From Symbiodinium natans (lineage: Eukaryota; Sar; Dinophyceae; Suessiales; Symbiodiniaceae): 52,928 nucleotides of DNA. Both the position numbers and the translations under genes were made by a program. Shown in pieces: positions 31,440 through 44,600 of the stretch. The stretch lies in assembly GCA_905221605.1 (NCBI GenBank), contig CAJNDS010000293.1, positions 120,001-172,928 of the forward strand. Direction: 5' to 3'. Below the pieces are notes generated by a model, which worked only from the letters and a program-made list of their open reading frames with translations, had not been told where the DNA came from and searched no databases. Within the stretch, counting starts at the first letter, position 1. The number at the start of each line of letters is the position of its first letter.

Positions 31440-31490
31440 ATAAATAAATAAATAAATATATATATATATATATATACATATATACACACA
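31437..31490. repeat. (AAAT)n then (TA)n microsatellite after a stop codon
   Basis: It begins at the TAA of the exon at 31320-31439, so it would be the start of the 3' UTR. AT-rich DNA continues to 31570. Confidence 0.9.
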
Positions 31491-31574
31491 TACATATTCG
31501 TTTTTTTTTGCTGTTGTTGGTTGTTTAGTTTGCTTGCTGGTAGAGTTCCAAGCACCTTCTTGTCAAAAATGCGC

Positions 31575-32160
31575 AACCCTAAACCCTAAACCCTAACACT
31601 TAAGCCCTAAACCCTTAACCCTTAACCCTTAACCCTTAACCCTAAACCCTAAACCCTACAACCTAAACCCTAAAAACCCCTAAACCCAAATAACCCTAAA
31701 AACCCTAAAAACCTTAAAAACCCTAAAAACCCTAACAACCCTAAAAACCCTAAAAACCCTAAAAACCCTAAAAAACTTAAAAAACCTAACAACCCTAAAG
31801 ACCCTAGAAACCCTAAACCCTAAACCCTAGACCCTAAACATTCAAAAACAAACAATACCCTAGACCCTAAACATTCAAAAACACACAATACGCTAGGACC
31901 CAGAGTAGGCCCTTGTTCCCTTTGTCCATGGCTTAGGTTCCCGTATAAGCCCCTGTAAACTAAACAACCTTTGTTGTTCCTAGGTTACTCTTAAGCCCTA
32001 AGCCCTAAGCCCTAAACCCTGAACCCTAAACCCAAAACCCTAAACCCTAAACCCTAAACCCTAAACCCTAAGCCCTAAGCCCTAAACCCTGAACCCTAAA
32101 CCCAAAACCCTAAACCCTAAACCCTAAACCCTAAACCCTAACCCTAAACCCTAAACCCAC
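31575..32160 (-). repeat. CCCTAAA-derived repeats with CCCTTAA and CCCTAAAAA variants
   Basis: CCCTTAA units (31610-31640), then about a dozen AACCCTAAAA 9/10-mers (31680-31800), then two copies of an 85-bp block (31990-32075 and 32070-32150) made of CCCTAAG, CCCTGAA and CCCTAAA in the same order. A degenerate family A-like element lies at about 31890-31985. Confidence 0.85.
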
Positions 32161-32181
32161 GACCCTCAACCCTAACCCCCG

Positions 32182-32412
32182 ACAATTGCTACCGAGGTGG
32201 TCGAAAGCGTGCGACTCTGCGAGGCGGAGACGGGTTTAGGGCTTTTTTGGGGAGGTTTAGGGTTTAGGGTTTAGGGTTTAGGGTTTAGGGTTTAGGGTTT
32301 AGGCTTAGGGTTTAGGATTTAGGGTTTAGGGCTCAGGGATTTGAAGACTTGAAGCCCCACCTCCGCAACGCCCACGCGCCAACCCCCGAAGACACACAAA
32401 GCCGAAAGGTAA
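32182..32412 (+). CDS. Two probable exons, unrecognised
   Basis: 32182-32234 reads TIATEVVESVRLCEAETG. 32343-32412 reads EDLKPHLRNAHAPTPEDTQS. A TTTAGGG array (32258-32335) separates them and another (32412-32520) follows. Strong third-position GC and charged composition support coding. Confidence 0.4.
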
Positions 32413-32518
32413 GGGTTTAGGGTTTAGGGTTTAGGGTTTGGGGTTTGGGGTTCAGGTTTAGGGTTTAGGGTTTAGGGTTTAAGGTTTAGGGTTTAAGGTT
32501 TAGGGTTAAGGGTTTAGG

Positions 32519-32653
32519 GTTGGGACGTTCCCCCCCTATACTAAGATGTGCCATGGCTCATCGCAAGAAGTAGGGATGATAATTGGGGGGTACTATGGTC
32601 CCCATTACGATCATTACGGACTGTTAGTATAAGGGGGAACATCCGAGCATCCC
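32519..32653. mobile_element. TIR element, family B (135 bp)
   Basis: GTTGGGACGTTCCCCCCTATACTAA on the left, TTAGTATAAGGGGGAACATCC on the right. The core is longer than in other copies. It immediately follows a TTTAGGG array. Confidence 0.75.
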
Positions 32654-35600
32654 AAGTTAAGGTTTAGTTGGGAAGCTTGTGAGCCCAACACTCTGAATCC
32701 TAAAGCACAACATTGAAGCCTGAACCCTGAACCAACCACCCAACGTAGCCGTGCTTTGCTCACAACAATTTCAGATATTTCAGCCATGGCTTTCGTGGAA
32801 CGGCGCCTTCCTGCCCTGCAGCGGGTGTTCCTCGACCTCGATGCCAGGCCCTCTGCCCCGCAGAGCACTCTCCGTCGCTGCCGCAGTTTCTCCGGCTACA
32901 CGTCGTTGGAGCCCGGCGAGGTGAACTTCGAGCTTGGCTCCGGGGGGGGGGGCGGCACGGGGCAGAACCTCGGCTGCTGAGCAGGTAGTCTTGAACATCC
33001 TTGAGCATTTTTGTGTACTACAAAAACACCCTCAAGACGCTTTGGTAAACTCAGGCAGGAAATGTAAAAAGTAGTCAGTCAATACTAACCAAATTATTCA
33101 ACAACACATACACGAAGTTCCCCACGCCACGAGGAAAGCACCGCGGAAGACCTGCCTGTGACTCTTCCGGACACGGACGACGAGGAAGCGGTGGCTTGGG
33201 TTGAGGCGCAATCCGCCAACACCTTGGCTCCGCCAGCCGAAGGTACCGCGAGCAAATCTTGGTTCAATTAGTCGGAGTTCTTTTCTGCTGTTTTTGAAGC
33301 CACTCTTGGGAACACTTTAAACTAATCACCCCTGCTATTTCTCATCTAGGTAGCCCAGTGGTACCCTCTACTTTTATTCTGGGTTCCCTTCTAAAGTAAC
33401 CCACCCCAAAAACTCTGACCTTGTTGTATATGGTTACTGGGCTACCAAGTCATCAAACCCCAAACCCTAAACCCTAAACCCTAAACCCCAAACCCCAAAC
33501 CCCAAACCCCAAACCCTAAACCCTAAACCCTAAACCCTAAAGTCGTAGGGGTTGCAGAGGCATCGGTCTGTGGCTCACACCACTGGCTCGGTCGGGCGAA
33601 GAACTCCTGGATCGCTTCCTTGAGGGCTTTAGGGTTTAGGTTTTTTTGGGTTTGGGGAGTTCAGGGTTTAGGGTTTAGGGTTTAGGGGTTTGGGGAGTTC
33701 AGGGTTTAGGGTTCAGGGTTCAGGGTTCAGGGTTTAGGGTTTAGGGGTTTTAGGGAGTTCAGGGTTTAGGGTTTAGGGTTCAGGGTTCAGGGCTTAGGGC
33801 TTAGGGTTTAGGGTTTAGGGGTAGGGGGAGGGCAAGGCATGTCTACGGCACCGTCCCCAACTCAGGGCACCGAATGACGTTGATCCAGCTTGGAGGTTCA
33901 TGCCACTTGTTAACTAGAACCGTAAGTAGGCCCTTGTTTCTTTTTTTAGGGTTGGGGTTCCCTTACAATCCCCTTAAAACCAAAAAGGGTACCCTTTTTA
34001 TTCCGGGTCTAGTTAACCTTATAAGGCCCTTGAGTGCCCTAGTATGGTTTTAAGTACAGTGATAAGCACAGTTATAGTTGGTTCATGAGTACCATGAACC
34101 TCCAAGAGGACGTGCCAGACTACACGCCGCAGCGTACCACCGACCTCCAGCAGGGCTTTTGCTTCTCGGCAAGGCCCTTGGGACGTTTTCTATTTCCCCT
34201 TATTGGGTTTTAGAGGATCATAATCAGGAATATCTTTCAGAGAGTTTTTTGAGGGCCATCCTAGGCTACTTCCCGAGTGGCTTCACTGTCACCTGCTTGC
34301 CACACCAGGGCTGCGACAGTTTGAAGTGCGTCAACACCAGCACCGCGCAAACGTTTCAGAATGAACGGCGCAATCGGGACATGGTATACTCGCATGTGCA
34401 GGGCTTGCAGATGAACGCGGAGAACTGGTGCGGTTGCCAGATGCACCCAGCGAAGATGGCGATGGTACCTCCACCGGTGTCCTCTGCCTTGATGGCAAGG
34501 GAGCAACTTAGCAGCTGGATGAGCACACTTTACACTGTTTGGGATACTATAATCCCCTATAAAGCTGAAAGTGTACACTTTTGTGGGGCTTATGAACTCA
34601 GAAACTAAGGCAAACAGACCGCACGATATCCCAGCCGGCGCTCCCAAGCACGGGGGAGCAAGTGATGAGAGCCCAGCGTGCAGGCGCCGTGGCCATGAAG
34701 AAGGCGAGAGCCATGATGCCCGCCGTGGATCTTCAGCCGCTAGGGTGCCCAGTGGTACCCTTATTCCTTTTTGTTTTTTTTTTTTTGGGGGGGGGAGGGG
34801 GGGTTTGGGGGGGGGGTTTTGGTTCCCTTTCAGCAAAGAAGGGAACCCGTTTTAATCCTGGGTTGGGGGGGGTTTTGGTTCCTTTATAAATCGCTTTCAG
34901 CCAAAAAGGGCACCCTTTTTCATCCTGGCTGGGCAACCTAGGCCGACGGCTCCAAGCACTCGCCCTCGACGCGGGCGGCGGGCCCCAAGGTCCTTGACGC
35001 GGCCTGAGAACCGATCATAGGGTCGAAGAGATGGCTATAGGGGTCGGAATAATTACGAATAGTATTCCCTTATGGTCCCTTTAGAGTTATACGACAACGA
35101 TGCCCAAAACCCTACCCTAACTGTTAAGGCCCCTATGTCAGCAGAGCTCGCCGCAAAACGGATCCGGTTGGAAGATCATGGGTGCTGATATCAGGGTCTG
35201 CCGAAACTGAGGGTTCAAACTCTGACGCTGAATCATCCGGGCTGCCAAACTGAACTAGTTGCACTGGCTTTGTTTCTAGTGCCTGGAGTCAGCAGAAGCC
35301 CAACTGAATTCAATCAACATGCATGCCTAAGAGCGCAACGACCTTTCAGATCAGCAACAGGTGATCTCAGAAAGGCACACTTGGTAGCCCAGTGGTGCCA
35401 TTTTTTTGTTTTTAATCCTTTTTGTTGGTTGTAAGTTCCTTATAAAATAACCAACCCAAAAAAGGGTGCCCTGATTATAATATGGGCTACCAAGCACATG
35501 AAACTCCAACGAAGTTGGGGTCGACTCGCACTCGGCGGCACACGGTGCAGCGTAGGACGCCGTCTGACGAAGGGGGCCTTGACACGTCGTCAAGAACAGG

Positions 35601-38600
35601 AATTGGCCGCAGGTTTAGGGGTTTTGGGGCCCTTCGGCCGGTGAATGCTCACCACTTCTTGTGACTTATGGTCTGGTGCCGTGATTTTAGCGACGCGTGA
35701 CAAGTCTACAGGCCACGGGCCACCTTATAGCTCTGCAAAGTGCCACAGCCAGAGTCGATCAACTTTGACAAGATCCAGGTCCTCGTTTCATACCGCATCC
35801 TTCACAGACCGCAAACCTTGAGTCGTAAGCCCTACACCCGATACCTCATGCCCTTTTCTTCGGAGGAGTCCCTGGACTAGGATGCCCAGTACGACCCTTG
35901 TTCCCTTTGCATAGGCTTAGATCCCATATAAACCCTTTGATGCAACAAAAGGCGCCCGTTTTCGTCTGAACGACTGGGCAACCTAGTAGATGTACCTCCG
36001 GGATGGGGGGTTCCATGCCCGTTAAGAACGACCAACTATCCTGGAGTCAGGCCTATCCTGGGGTTGATTTCGACACAGTATTGAACATCTATAGGCGCAT
36101 GTGAGCTTTGTTTAGGCTTTGTGGTACTTTCCTGTAACTTTAGATCCTTACCTTTTTTGGGTTTATTGGGTTTCTTAATCAAGTAGGGTGCCCCAATCCA
36201 CCCCAGTATAGCCCCCTGCGAGAGCGTCGGCAGCTTCGTCTGCCGGTTCGCACTGTGAACGTCTCGTCCAAGTGGGCGGGGATCAGTCTGCTTTGCATGG
36301 CCTAAGGTAGGGTTTAAGCTGCTACTACTTACTTTTTGGTTGGGAGGGGGAGGGGGGGGGATTCTTAGGCAATTGGTAGGTTAGTACCCGAAACCCGAAA
36401 GCCTAAGCCCTAAACCCTAAACCCTAAACCCTAAACCCTAAACCCTAAACCCTAAACCCTAAACCCTAAACCCTAAACCCTAAACCCTAAACCCTAAACC
36501 CTGTGAGGGTAAAGGGTTTCTGGGATGTCGGGGCCTTTGGTCCGATGCATCAGGGTTTTGGTATGGTTTGGCGATGCATAAAGTTCTCTGCCATCCTCAG
36601 CTGGCTGTTCAAAGGGTTTAGGGTTTAGGGTTTAGGGTTTAGGGTTTAGGGTTGCCATCTTTCGAAGGCAGATCCCAGATTGTACCGTTCCTTCGTGCTG
36701 TCTGCACCCAGGTCTTCAGGCAAACTCCTTCTGACGGGCAAGAGGGTCAAAATACCCGTCTTGAGGCCCTGAAGCGAACATGCTCATATTTAGGGTTTAG
36801 GGTTTAGGGTTAGGGTTTAGGGTTTAGGGTTTAGGGTTTAGGGTTTAGGGTTTAGGGTTTAGGGTTTAGGGTTTGGGGTTTGGGGTTTAGGGTTTAGGGC
36901 GCACCTGCGAGATCCCGAAAAGCGAGGCATGCCGCCGGGCCCACCACAGATTTCAACGACAGGGGTTTAGGGTTTAGGAGGGTTTAGGGCTTAGGGTTTA
37001 GGGTTCACGTTTAGGGTTTAGGTCCCTTACCCTTGGTTTATAGCCCTAAAACTAAACAGCAGCTGAACCCTGAACCCTGAACCCTAAAACCCAAAACCCT
37101 AAAACCCTAAAACCCAAAACCCTAAAACCTAAAACCCCAAACCCTAAACCCTAAACCCTAAACCCTAAACCCCCGTTTTTGGGAGGCCTTCGGGCTCTCC
37201 AAGCTGCGCGCCGCGCTGGTCCAGGGCATCGTGGAGGAGGGGTTTAGGGTTTTAGGGTTTAGGGTTTGGGGTTTAGGGTTTAGGGTTTGGGGTTTGGGGT
37301 TTGGGGTTTGGGGTTTAGGGTTTAGGGTTTAGGGTGATTTTGTGCAAAGACCCTGAGGGTTTTAGGGGGGATTCGGGGTTTTGAGGGTATAGGGTTTAGG
37401 GTTGGGGGTTTGGGGGTTAGGGTATAGGGTTAAGGGGAATGAGGGATACAGGGTACCTCATTCCCACATTCCCTGCTAAGAACCAGGGGTTTTAGGTTTT
37501 GGCGTTTTAAGGGTACAGTGTTTTGCGTTTGGGGTTTAGAGTTTAGGGGGCTGAGGATTTCGACCCCGCCTGAGCCCTGAGTCTCTCTGAACCCCAAAGC
37601 CTGAACCCTCACCCGAAGATAACCCCGGAACCCTGATGAAAACCCAGTTAGAAAACTCGGAGGGGGTTTATAGTGCTGCGGGGCAGAAGGTCCCTGAGCC
37701 ATCCTGATCCTGGTGCATGTTACGATAACAGCTACTTTCGAACAGCCAGGACAACACCCAGCAATTCCCAATATCCCAGGATCCTAAGATAAATTCAGGG
37801 TGTCTCTAGGGGGTCCCCACCGGGTTTTTTCAATTTCGAGGGGGATTTAAGGTTCGGGGGGATTACGGTTCGGGGGGGGGGGATTGCTGCAGGCACTGTC
37901 GGAAAGTCGAGGAGGGGTCAGGGTTTAAAGAATGAGGCTTAAGGCGTTCGGGTTGGGATGCTTTCTGGCTTGAGTATTCAAGGTTTAGGGTTCCGGGTGC
38001 GGGTTGCATGGGGGAATTTCCCCCCCCCTTCCGGATCTGTCCAGGACCAAGTGGTGCCTGGCACTGAGTGTGGGGCCTTTCATCTTCGCGATATTTTGCT
38101 GAAGGACCTAAGGCTTGTAAGGTTTGAGGGTTCTGGGTTAGGCTGGTGCATGCAAAAATGTGGCATAAGCACTGTGGGCATGCGTCGTGGGTAGACGTAG
38201 ACGCACATGTGCATTCATATGCCGCCCTACTACCCCCCGAAACCCTAAACCCTAAACCCTAAACACTAAACCCTAAACCCTAAACCCTCCTAAACCCTAA
38301 ACCCTAAACCCTAAGCCCCTAACCCCTAACCCCTAAACCCTAAACCCTAAACCCTAAACCCTAAACCCTAAGCCCTAAACCCTAAGCCCTAAACCCTAAA
38401 CCCAAAACCCTAAGCCCTAAGCCCTTGAGTCCCAGTCCCTTCACGGGCTTCTCAGGCTGGATGCTGTTGCAAAGGACCCAGCGACGTGCGCCCCCCCGTT
38501 GTCTTGTGGGTTTAGGGTTTAGGGTTTAGGGAGTTTAGGGTTTAGGGAGTTCCGGGTTTAGGGTTTAGGGTTCAGGGCTTAGGGTTTAGGGGTTCGGGTT

Positions 38601-41600
38601 TCCGGAGGGTCCTTTGCAGCCCTGCACCCCAAGCCGTTCTGGCTTTGTCTACAGGCTATCGGGTCAGGTGGCCTGACCTGGCCGCATCAGCCCTCCCCGA
38701 TCCCGGAATAGTTGAAGAGCATGTTGTCCGAGAAGCAAGAAGCCCTAAACCATAAACCCAAACCCTAAACCCTAAACCCCAAACCCCAAACCCTAAACCC
38801 TACCTAAGGGTAGTTGTATGGGCCCTTAATATGGTCCCCGCTGGGCCCTTGGGTTGTAAAGGGTAATAGGGGTATTTAAGGGGTCCCCTTTTAAGGGCCC
38901 ATATTAAGGGAACACGTAACCACCCCTGAGTTGAGAGCATCCCAGGCTAACTCATCCGCCATTGATGCGCGAGCTTTTGGTCCGGAGCCTACTGTGAAGT
39001 CGAGTTCAGGGCCTGCGAATCCCCAAACCCCAAACCCCAAACCCCAAACCCCAAACCCCAAACCCCAAACCCCAAACCCCAAACCCCAAACCCCAAACCC
39101 CAAACCCCAAACCCTAAACCCTAAACCCTAAACCCTAAACCCTAAACCCCTCAACCTCAGCCCCTAAACCCCCAAGCCATCCCTGGGCTTTCTGCGATGC
39201 CCAGGCTTCCATTGCCAGCAAGGCACGCCCTCCAGAAACACCTTCAAGGGTTTAGGGTTTAGGGTTTAGGGTTTAGGGTTTAGGGAAGCCTTGAGTGCGA
39301 CTCTTTAAGGGGGGGGTTTAGGGTTTAGGGTTTGGAGTTTAGGGTTTAGGGCTTAGGGTTTGGGGTTTAGGTGCAGGGTTTATACTTGGGCCTGTTCTAA
39401 CACCAACCCGGTCCCGAACCTGTAAACCCTCAGCCCCCTCAGCCGTCTCCTGCGGCTGCTCTTGAGCTTGGTTGGGGGTTTGGGGTTTTGGGTTTGGGGC
39501 GAAGGTGAAAGGGTTTAGGGTTTAGAGGCTTTCATGGGGCATAGAGCATGGGCGCGAACAGGAACTCCCCGCCGCCAGTGCGAAGCCCCACATCGCCCGA
39601 ACCCTACACCCTCAACCCCATCCCAACTCCCAACCCTAACTTAAACCCTAAAACCTAAGCCCTAAGCCCTAAACCCTAAACCCTAAACCCCAAACCCTAA
39701 ACCCCAAACCCCAAACCCTAACATCCAAACGCCAGGCTTGACGCCTTGCTCCGAGACGCTGGGCCGTCGGGGGTGTGTGTGGGGATGGGTTGGTTGGCTG
39801 GTTCTTCGTAGGGAATCAGGGAATGAGGTACCCTAAACCCTAAACCCTAAACCCTAAACCCTAAACCCTAAACCCTAAACCCTAAACCCTAAACCCTAAA
39901 CCCTAAACCCTAAACCCTAAACCCTAAACCCTATACATTCCCTCATTCCCTACTCAGAAACCAGGGGGGTTGGATCCCGACGGAGGCTGTGGAGGACTCT
40001 CTGAGGAGAGCTTCTCCGAATTGCGTGCCCTGCGGGCGGGGGGGAGAGTGGCAAAAAGGAGCGCTCAGAGTTTGGGGTTTGGGTTTAGGGTTCAAGGGTT
40101 CAAGGGTTCAAGGGTTTAGGGTTTAGGGTTCGGGTTTAGGGTTTAGGGTTTAGGGGTTAGGGGTTAGGGGTTTAGGGTTTAGGGGTGGGGGTTTACGGTT
40201 TCGGGTTTAGGGTTGCTTCGGGGAGGTGCTGTAGGTTGCGGGTCGCGCCGGCCTTTGCTAGGTAGGCCCTTGAAACATGGTATATGGTTTAGGGTTTGCG
40301 GTTTAGGGTTGAGGATCCTAAACCCTAAACCCTAAACCCTAAACCCTAAACCCTAAACCCTAAACCCTAAACCTTAAACCCTAAACCCCAAACCCTAAAC
40401 CCCAAACCCCAAACACTTGTACAGAGCTGACCATGATTCTCCATCGCCTGCTTCGCTGTCGGACCCAGCTCGTAAGGGAACGGGCACGGTGCCCCAAAAC
40501 CCCTCCGAAAATCCCTAAACCCTAAGCCCTAAGCCCCAAGCCCTAAACCCTAAACCCTAAACCCCAAAGCCTAAAGCCTAAACCCTAAACCCTAAACCCT
40601 AAACCCCAAACCCTAAACCCAAAACCCTAAACCAAACCCGAATCCTGCCCCCGCGGCCTTCAACCTAATCCTAAGCCCTTTCACCCTAAACCCTATAACC
40701 CTCTTCCCTGGTCCCTGGGCCATGTCTGGCGCCGTGGATGACTTCGTGGAGACTTGCCTGGAGATAACCTCACAAGCCCTCGCCCTCGCGTGAGGGCCGC
40801 TGTTGAGGGGCTTCGGGGTTCAGGCGCCTTCAGTTTGCTTTCAGTGGCTTAGGACGCTTCGGGGTTCTACCTCAACCCTGTAAACCTTCAACCCCAAGCC
40901 CTTCAAGCTAAACCCTAAAACTATCCACCCTATAAACCCTGTAAACCCTATAAGCCCTATGTGCTCTATAAACCTGAAGAAGCTCTCTTCAAACCCTTAG
41001 CTATGCCCTGTACGTCCTCTAAACCCGAAACCCGAGACCATATCCCCCAAACCCCAAACCCCAAACCCCAAACCCCAAACCCCAAGCCCCAAACCCTAAA
41101 CCCTAAACCCTTAGCCCCCAAACCCCAAGCCCCAAAAACCCTAAGCCCAGGCGATCTTCCCTCAGCTGGTGGCCCCATTCTTCTACACCGGAGGCGACCG
41201 GAGCATCACCCCCGTCACGGATGGCACGCTGGTCGTCCCAAGGGCTGGCCACCTTGAGCTGCCCTGCTTATAATAATAATAATAAGAATAATAGTAATTA
41301 TTATTTTATTTATATTTATTATTTATTGTGTTTTTGTATGTTGTGGTGAATTTTTTTTGGTTTCTTTACTAGGGTTTTTGAGGGATTTTTTTTGGGGGGG
41401 GTCTTTTTGGGTGTGTTTTGGGGTCGTTTTGGGGTGTCTTGTTGGGTTTTTCCGGGTCTTCTTGCCTAGAGGCCGAGAGTTGATGTGGCTTGCCTGATGA
41501 GCTTGGCAGCCCTAAACCCTAAACCCTAAACCCTAAACCCAAAACCCTAAACCCTAAACCCTAAACCCTAAACCCTAAACCCTAGACCCTAAACCCTAAA

Positions 41601-44600
41601 CCCTAAACCCTAAACTGCAAAGCCGAGTCTTTACGTCTACAAGAACGGCGTCCAGACTCGGGAGTTCCGCAGCCGGCTCCCGACCGTCCTGGAGGTGAGC
41701 TCCGGTTTCAGCGCTGGCGACTTTGCAGGGAAGCTCCAGGATTGGGCTGAGGGTTTAGGGTTTAGGGATTAGGGTTTAGGGTTTAGGATTTAGGGTTTAG
41801 GGTGGGAGGTTCTAACAGAGTCCCCAATAGGGATTCTAATCGGGGGGTACAATTAATCCGTACTCAGGACTGTTAGTATAAGGGGAACACTTCAACACCA
41901 GGATTACAAGAAGATCTTCGCAGCGCTGTGCCCCGAGTTCGAGAATTACACGCACGAGGTCCTAAACCCTAAACCCTAACCCCTACCCCCCTAACCCCTA
42001 AACCCTAAGCCCTAAACCCTAAACCCTAAACCCTAAACAGGTCTGCGAGTACGGCAGCCACTTCCGCACCTCCACGGACCTCAAGGTCATCAGCTGTGGT
42101 GAGGCCCATCTTGGGGATGTTTCCCCTCTTATACTAACACTCCCTAATAGGGTTTAGGGTTTAGGGTTGAGGGTTTAGGGTTAGGGTTTAGGGTTTAGGG
42201 TTTCGGGTTTCGGGTTTAGGGTTTAGGGTACCCGCCCTGTTAAAGATCCCCCATTTAAGGACTCTCATTATAGAGTTGAAGATCCCGAGGCCAACGGCTA
42301 CTTCGACCTCGTGGTCACCCACAGCATTGGCCTCGATGCGCCGATCGAGGCCGTGAACTACGGTAGCAGGAGCGCTTGGGGTTTAGGACTTAGGGTTTAG
42401 GGTTTAGGGTTTAGGGGTTTAGGGGTTTAGGGGTTTAGGGGTTTAGGGGTTTAGGGTTTAGGGTTTAGGGTTTAGGGTTTAGGGGTTAGGGGTTTAGGGG
42501 TTTAGGGGTTTAGGGGTTTAGGGTTTAGGGTTTAGGGTAACAGTCCTTAACAGGGATTCTAGTACTCCCCTAGTAAGCTCCCCATGAAGGACTCTTAGTA
42601 GAAGGGGGGAGCATCCCACAGGAGCTCTGCGAAGTGGGCGCACTCTGGCGACACCAACGGTTCGGACACCAAGCACGTGCAGAACCTCGTCCACTTGGCC
42701 AGCTTCAAGGGCATGGCGCCTTGGGGATACTTGGGAAGATTTTTTTTTGGGGGGGTATGGTACTGCTTAAGAAACAGCTGAAATTACTTGGCACTTTAAA
42801 GATACTTGGGAAGAATTTCTAGGTTTTGGCGATGATACTTCCTAAGAGGAAACAGGCAAGACATTTTAATCTTCGCCAGGGTTCCAAGCTCAGTTAAAAA
42901 AAGGCGCCAGAGGGCCTGGTGGGACATTGCGTCATCGTGGGGTACCAGAAGAAGCCCCTGCACTCCTGGCACGGGAAGTCCACGGGACTCTTCGTCCTCG
43001 ATCAGACCTCGCACAAGGCCCGCTTTGTGCCGCTGGACCTGGCCAAGGCTGCAGTGGCAGAGAACACCGTCATCATTCCCTTAATGTCCCTATATCCCCC
43101 TTGGTATTCTCTTTTATTTATTTATTTTTTATTTCCGTTTATAAAACCCAAGAGGACATCAAAAATATGATGTTTCTTAAGGTTCCAAGGGGAGTGTAGG
43201 TACCGGGCGGCTGAGGGCGACACGGGTGAAATCGACTGGTGGATTCCCCTGCAGATGCCAAGCGGCATGGGGGACACCGAAAACGTCCATGACCAGCCCA
43301 TCCTCAAACGCCACCGCCGCTTCTTGGTAGCCCAATAGTGGTACCCTAAACCCCGATGTTTTGGGTCTTGTAAAGTAGCCAACCCCGAAGGCGGGGCACC
43401 CTAAACCCTAAACCCTAAACCCTAAACCCTAAACCCTAAACCCTAAACCCTAAACCCTAAACCCTAAACCCCAAACCCCAAGCCCTAAAAACCCTAAACC
43501 CTAAAAACCCCTAAGCCCTAAACCTGAATATAGTTTCCGGGGCCACGAAGGCTTCGAGCCGCCTCCTCCACAGGCCGCTGCCCCGCACCCGGCGGCCCCG
43601 GAGCCGACTCCTCAGGCGACAGCCCCGACGCCCGCGCCTCCCGTGCGCCTTTGCTTACCTTCGCCTTGAGTTGAACTTTTAAAACTTTTTGGGTTTCCTT
43701 ATTTTGGTGGGAATATTAGAGTTTAATGAACTTTAAACTAAACTTTTAGGGTTTCCTTATTTTGTAGGAATGTTCGAGTTTAACATTTTTTCCCCTTGGT
43801 TTGTTGGAGAAGTAAGTTTGGGTGCTTTCAGGAACCCATAAGGGGGGTTTCCGAAAATTCGGGGTACCCTTATTCGGGTTCCTTTAAAAGGGTTCTAGGA
43901 TGTTGGGGAGTATATGAGGGCTACCCCTATATTCGGAAATCCCCATATGGGGGTTTCCGAAATTCGGGGTATCTCATTGGGGTCCTTATGATAAGGGAAT
44001 CCTACTATTTGGGGTCTTTTTGGGGGGTCTCTGATTTTCGTAAACCCGCAGATGAACCAAACAGTACGTTGAGGTGTTTGCTTATATAACAAAGGATATT
44101 CGGCCATTTTGTGAATAGCATATTTGAGCATTTAAACCTTGTCCATGTTTTGGATTGCCTTTCACAGATGTACTCTTTGCTGGCAAAAAAGTTACACTCC
44201 TGATTTGATGTCCTTAACCGAGAGCCCAGCAACCATTAGGCAAGGAACGCACCTTCGTGACAGCTCGGGTGTAGGTCACGGCGCATTCCTCAGGGTTTAG
44301 GGTTTAGGGTTCAGGCCCTAAACCCTAAACCCTAAACCCTAAACCCTAAACCCTAAACCCTAAACCCTAAACCCTAAACCCTAAACCCTGATGCGCTTCT
44401 GCCAGAATTCTTGTTTGCTTTCCTGGCATTGTGAGAGACCTCGTGGCCCTGGAACGCCTCCCCCCAGCCCCCCACCCCTGCAGCCACAGCCCGAATCTCT
44501 GAGCCCTTTCTTTGGGATGTTCCCCCTTGTGCTAACAGTCCTTAATCGGCATGACAATGGGTACTAGAATTCCCCTGCAAGGACTGTCAGTACAAGGGGA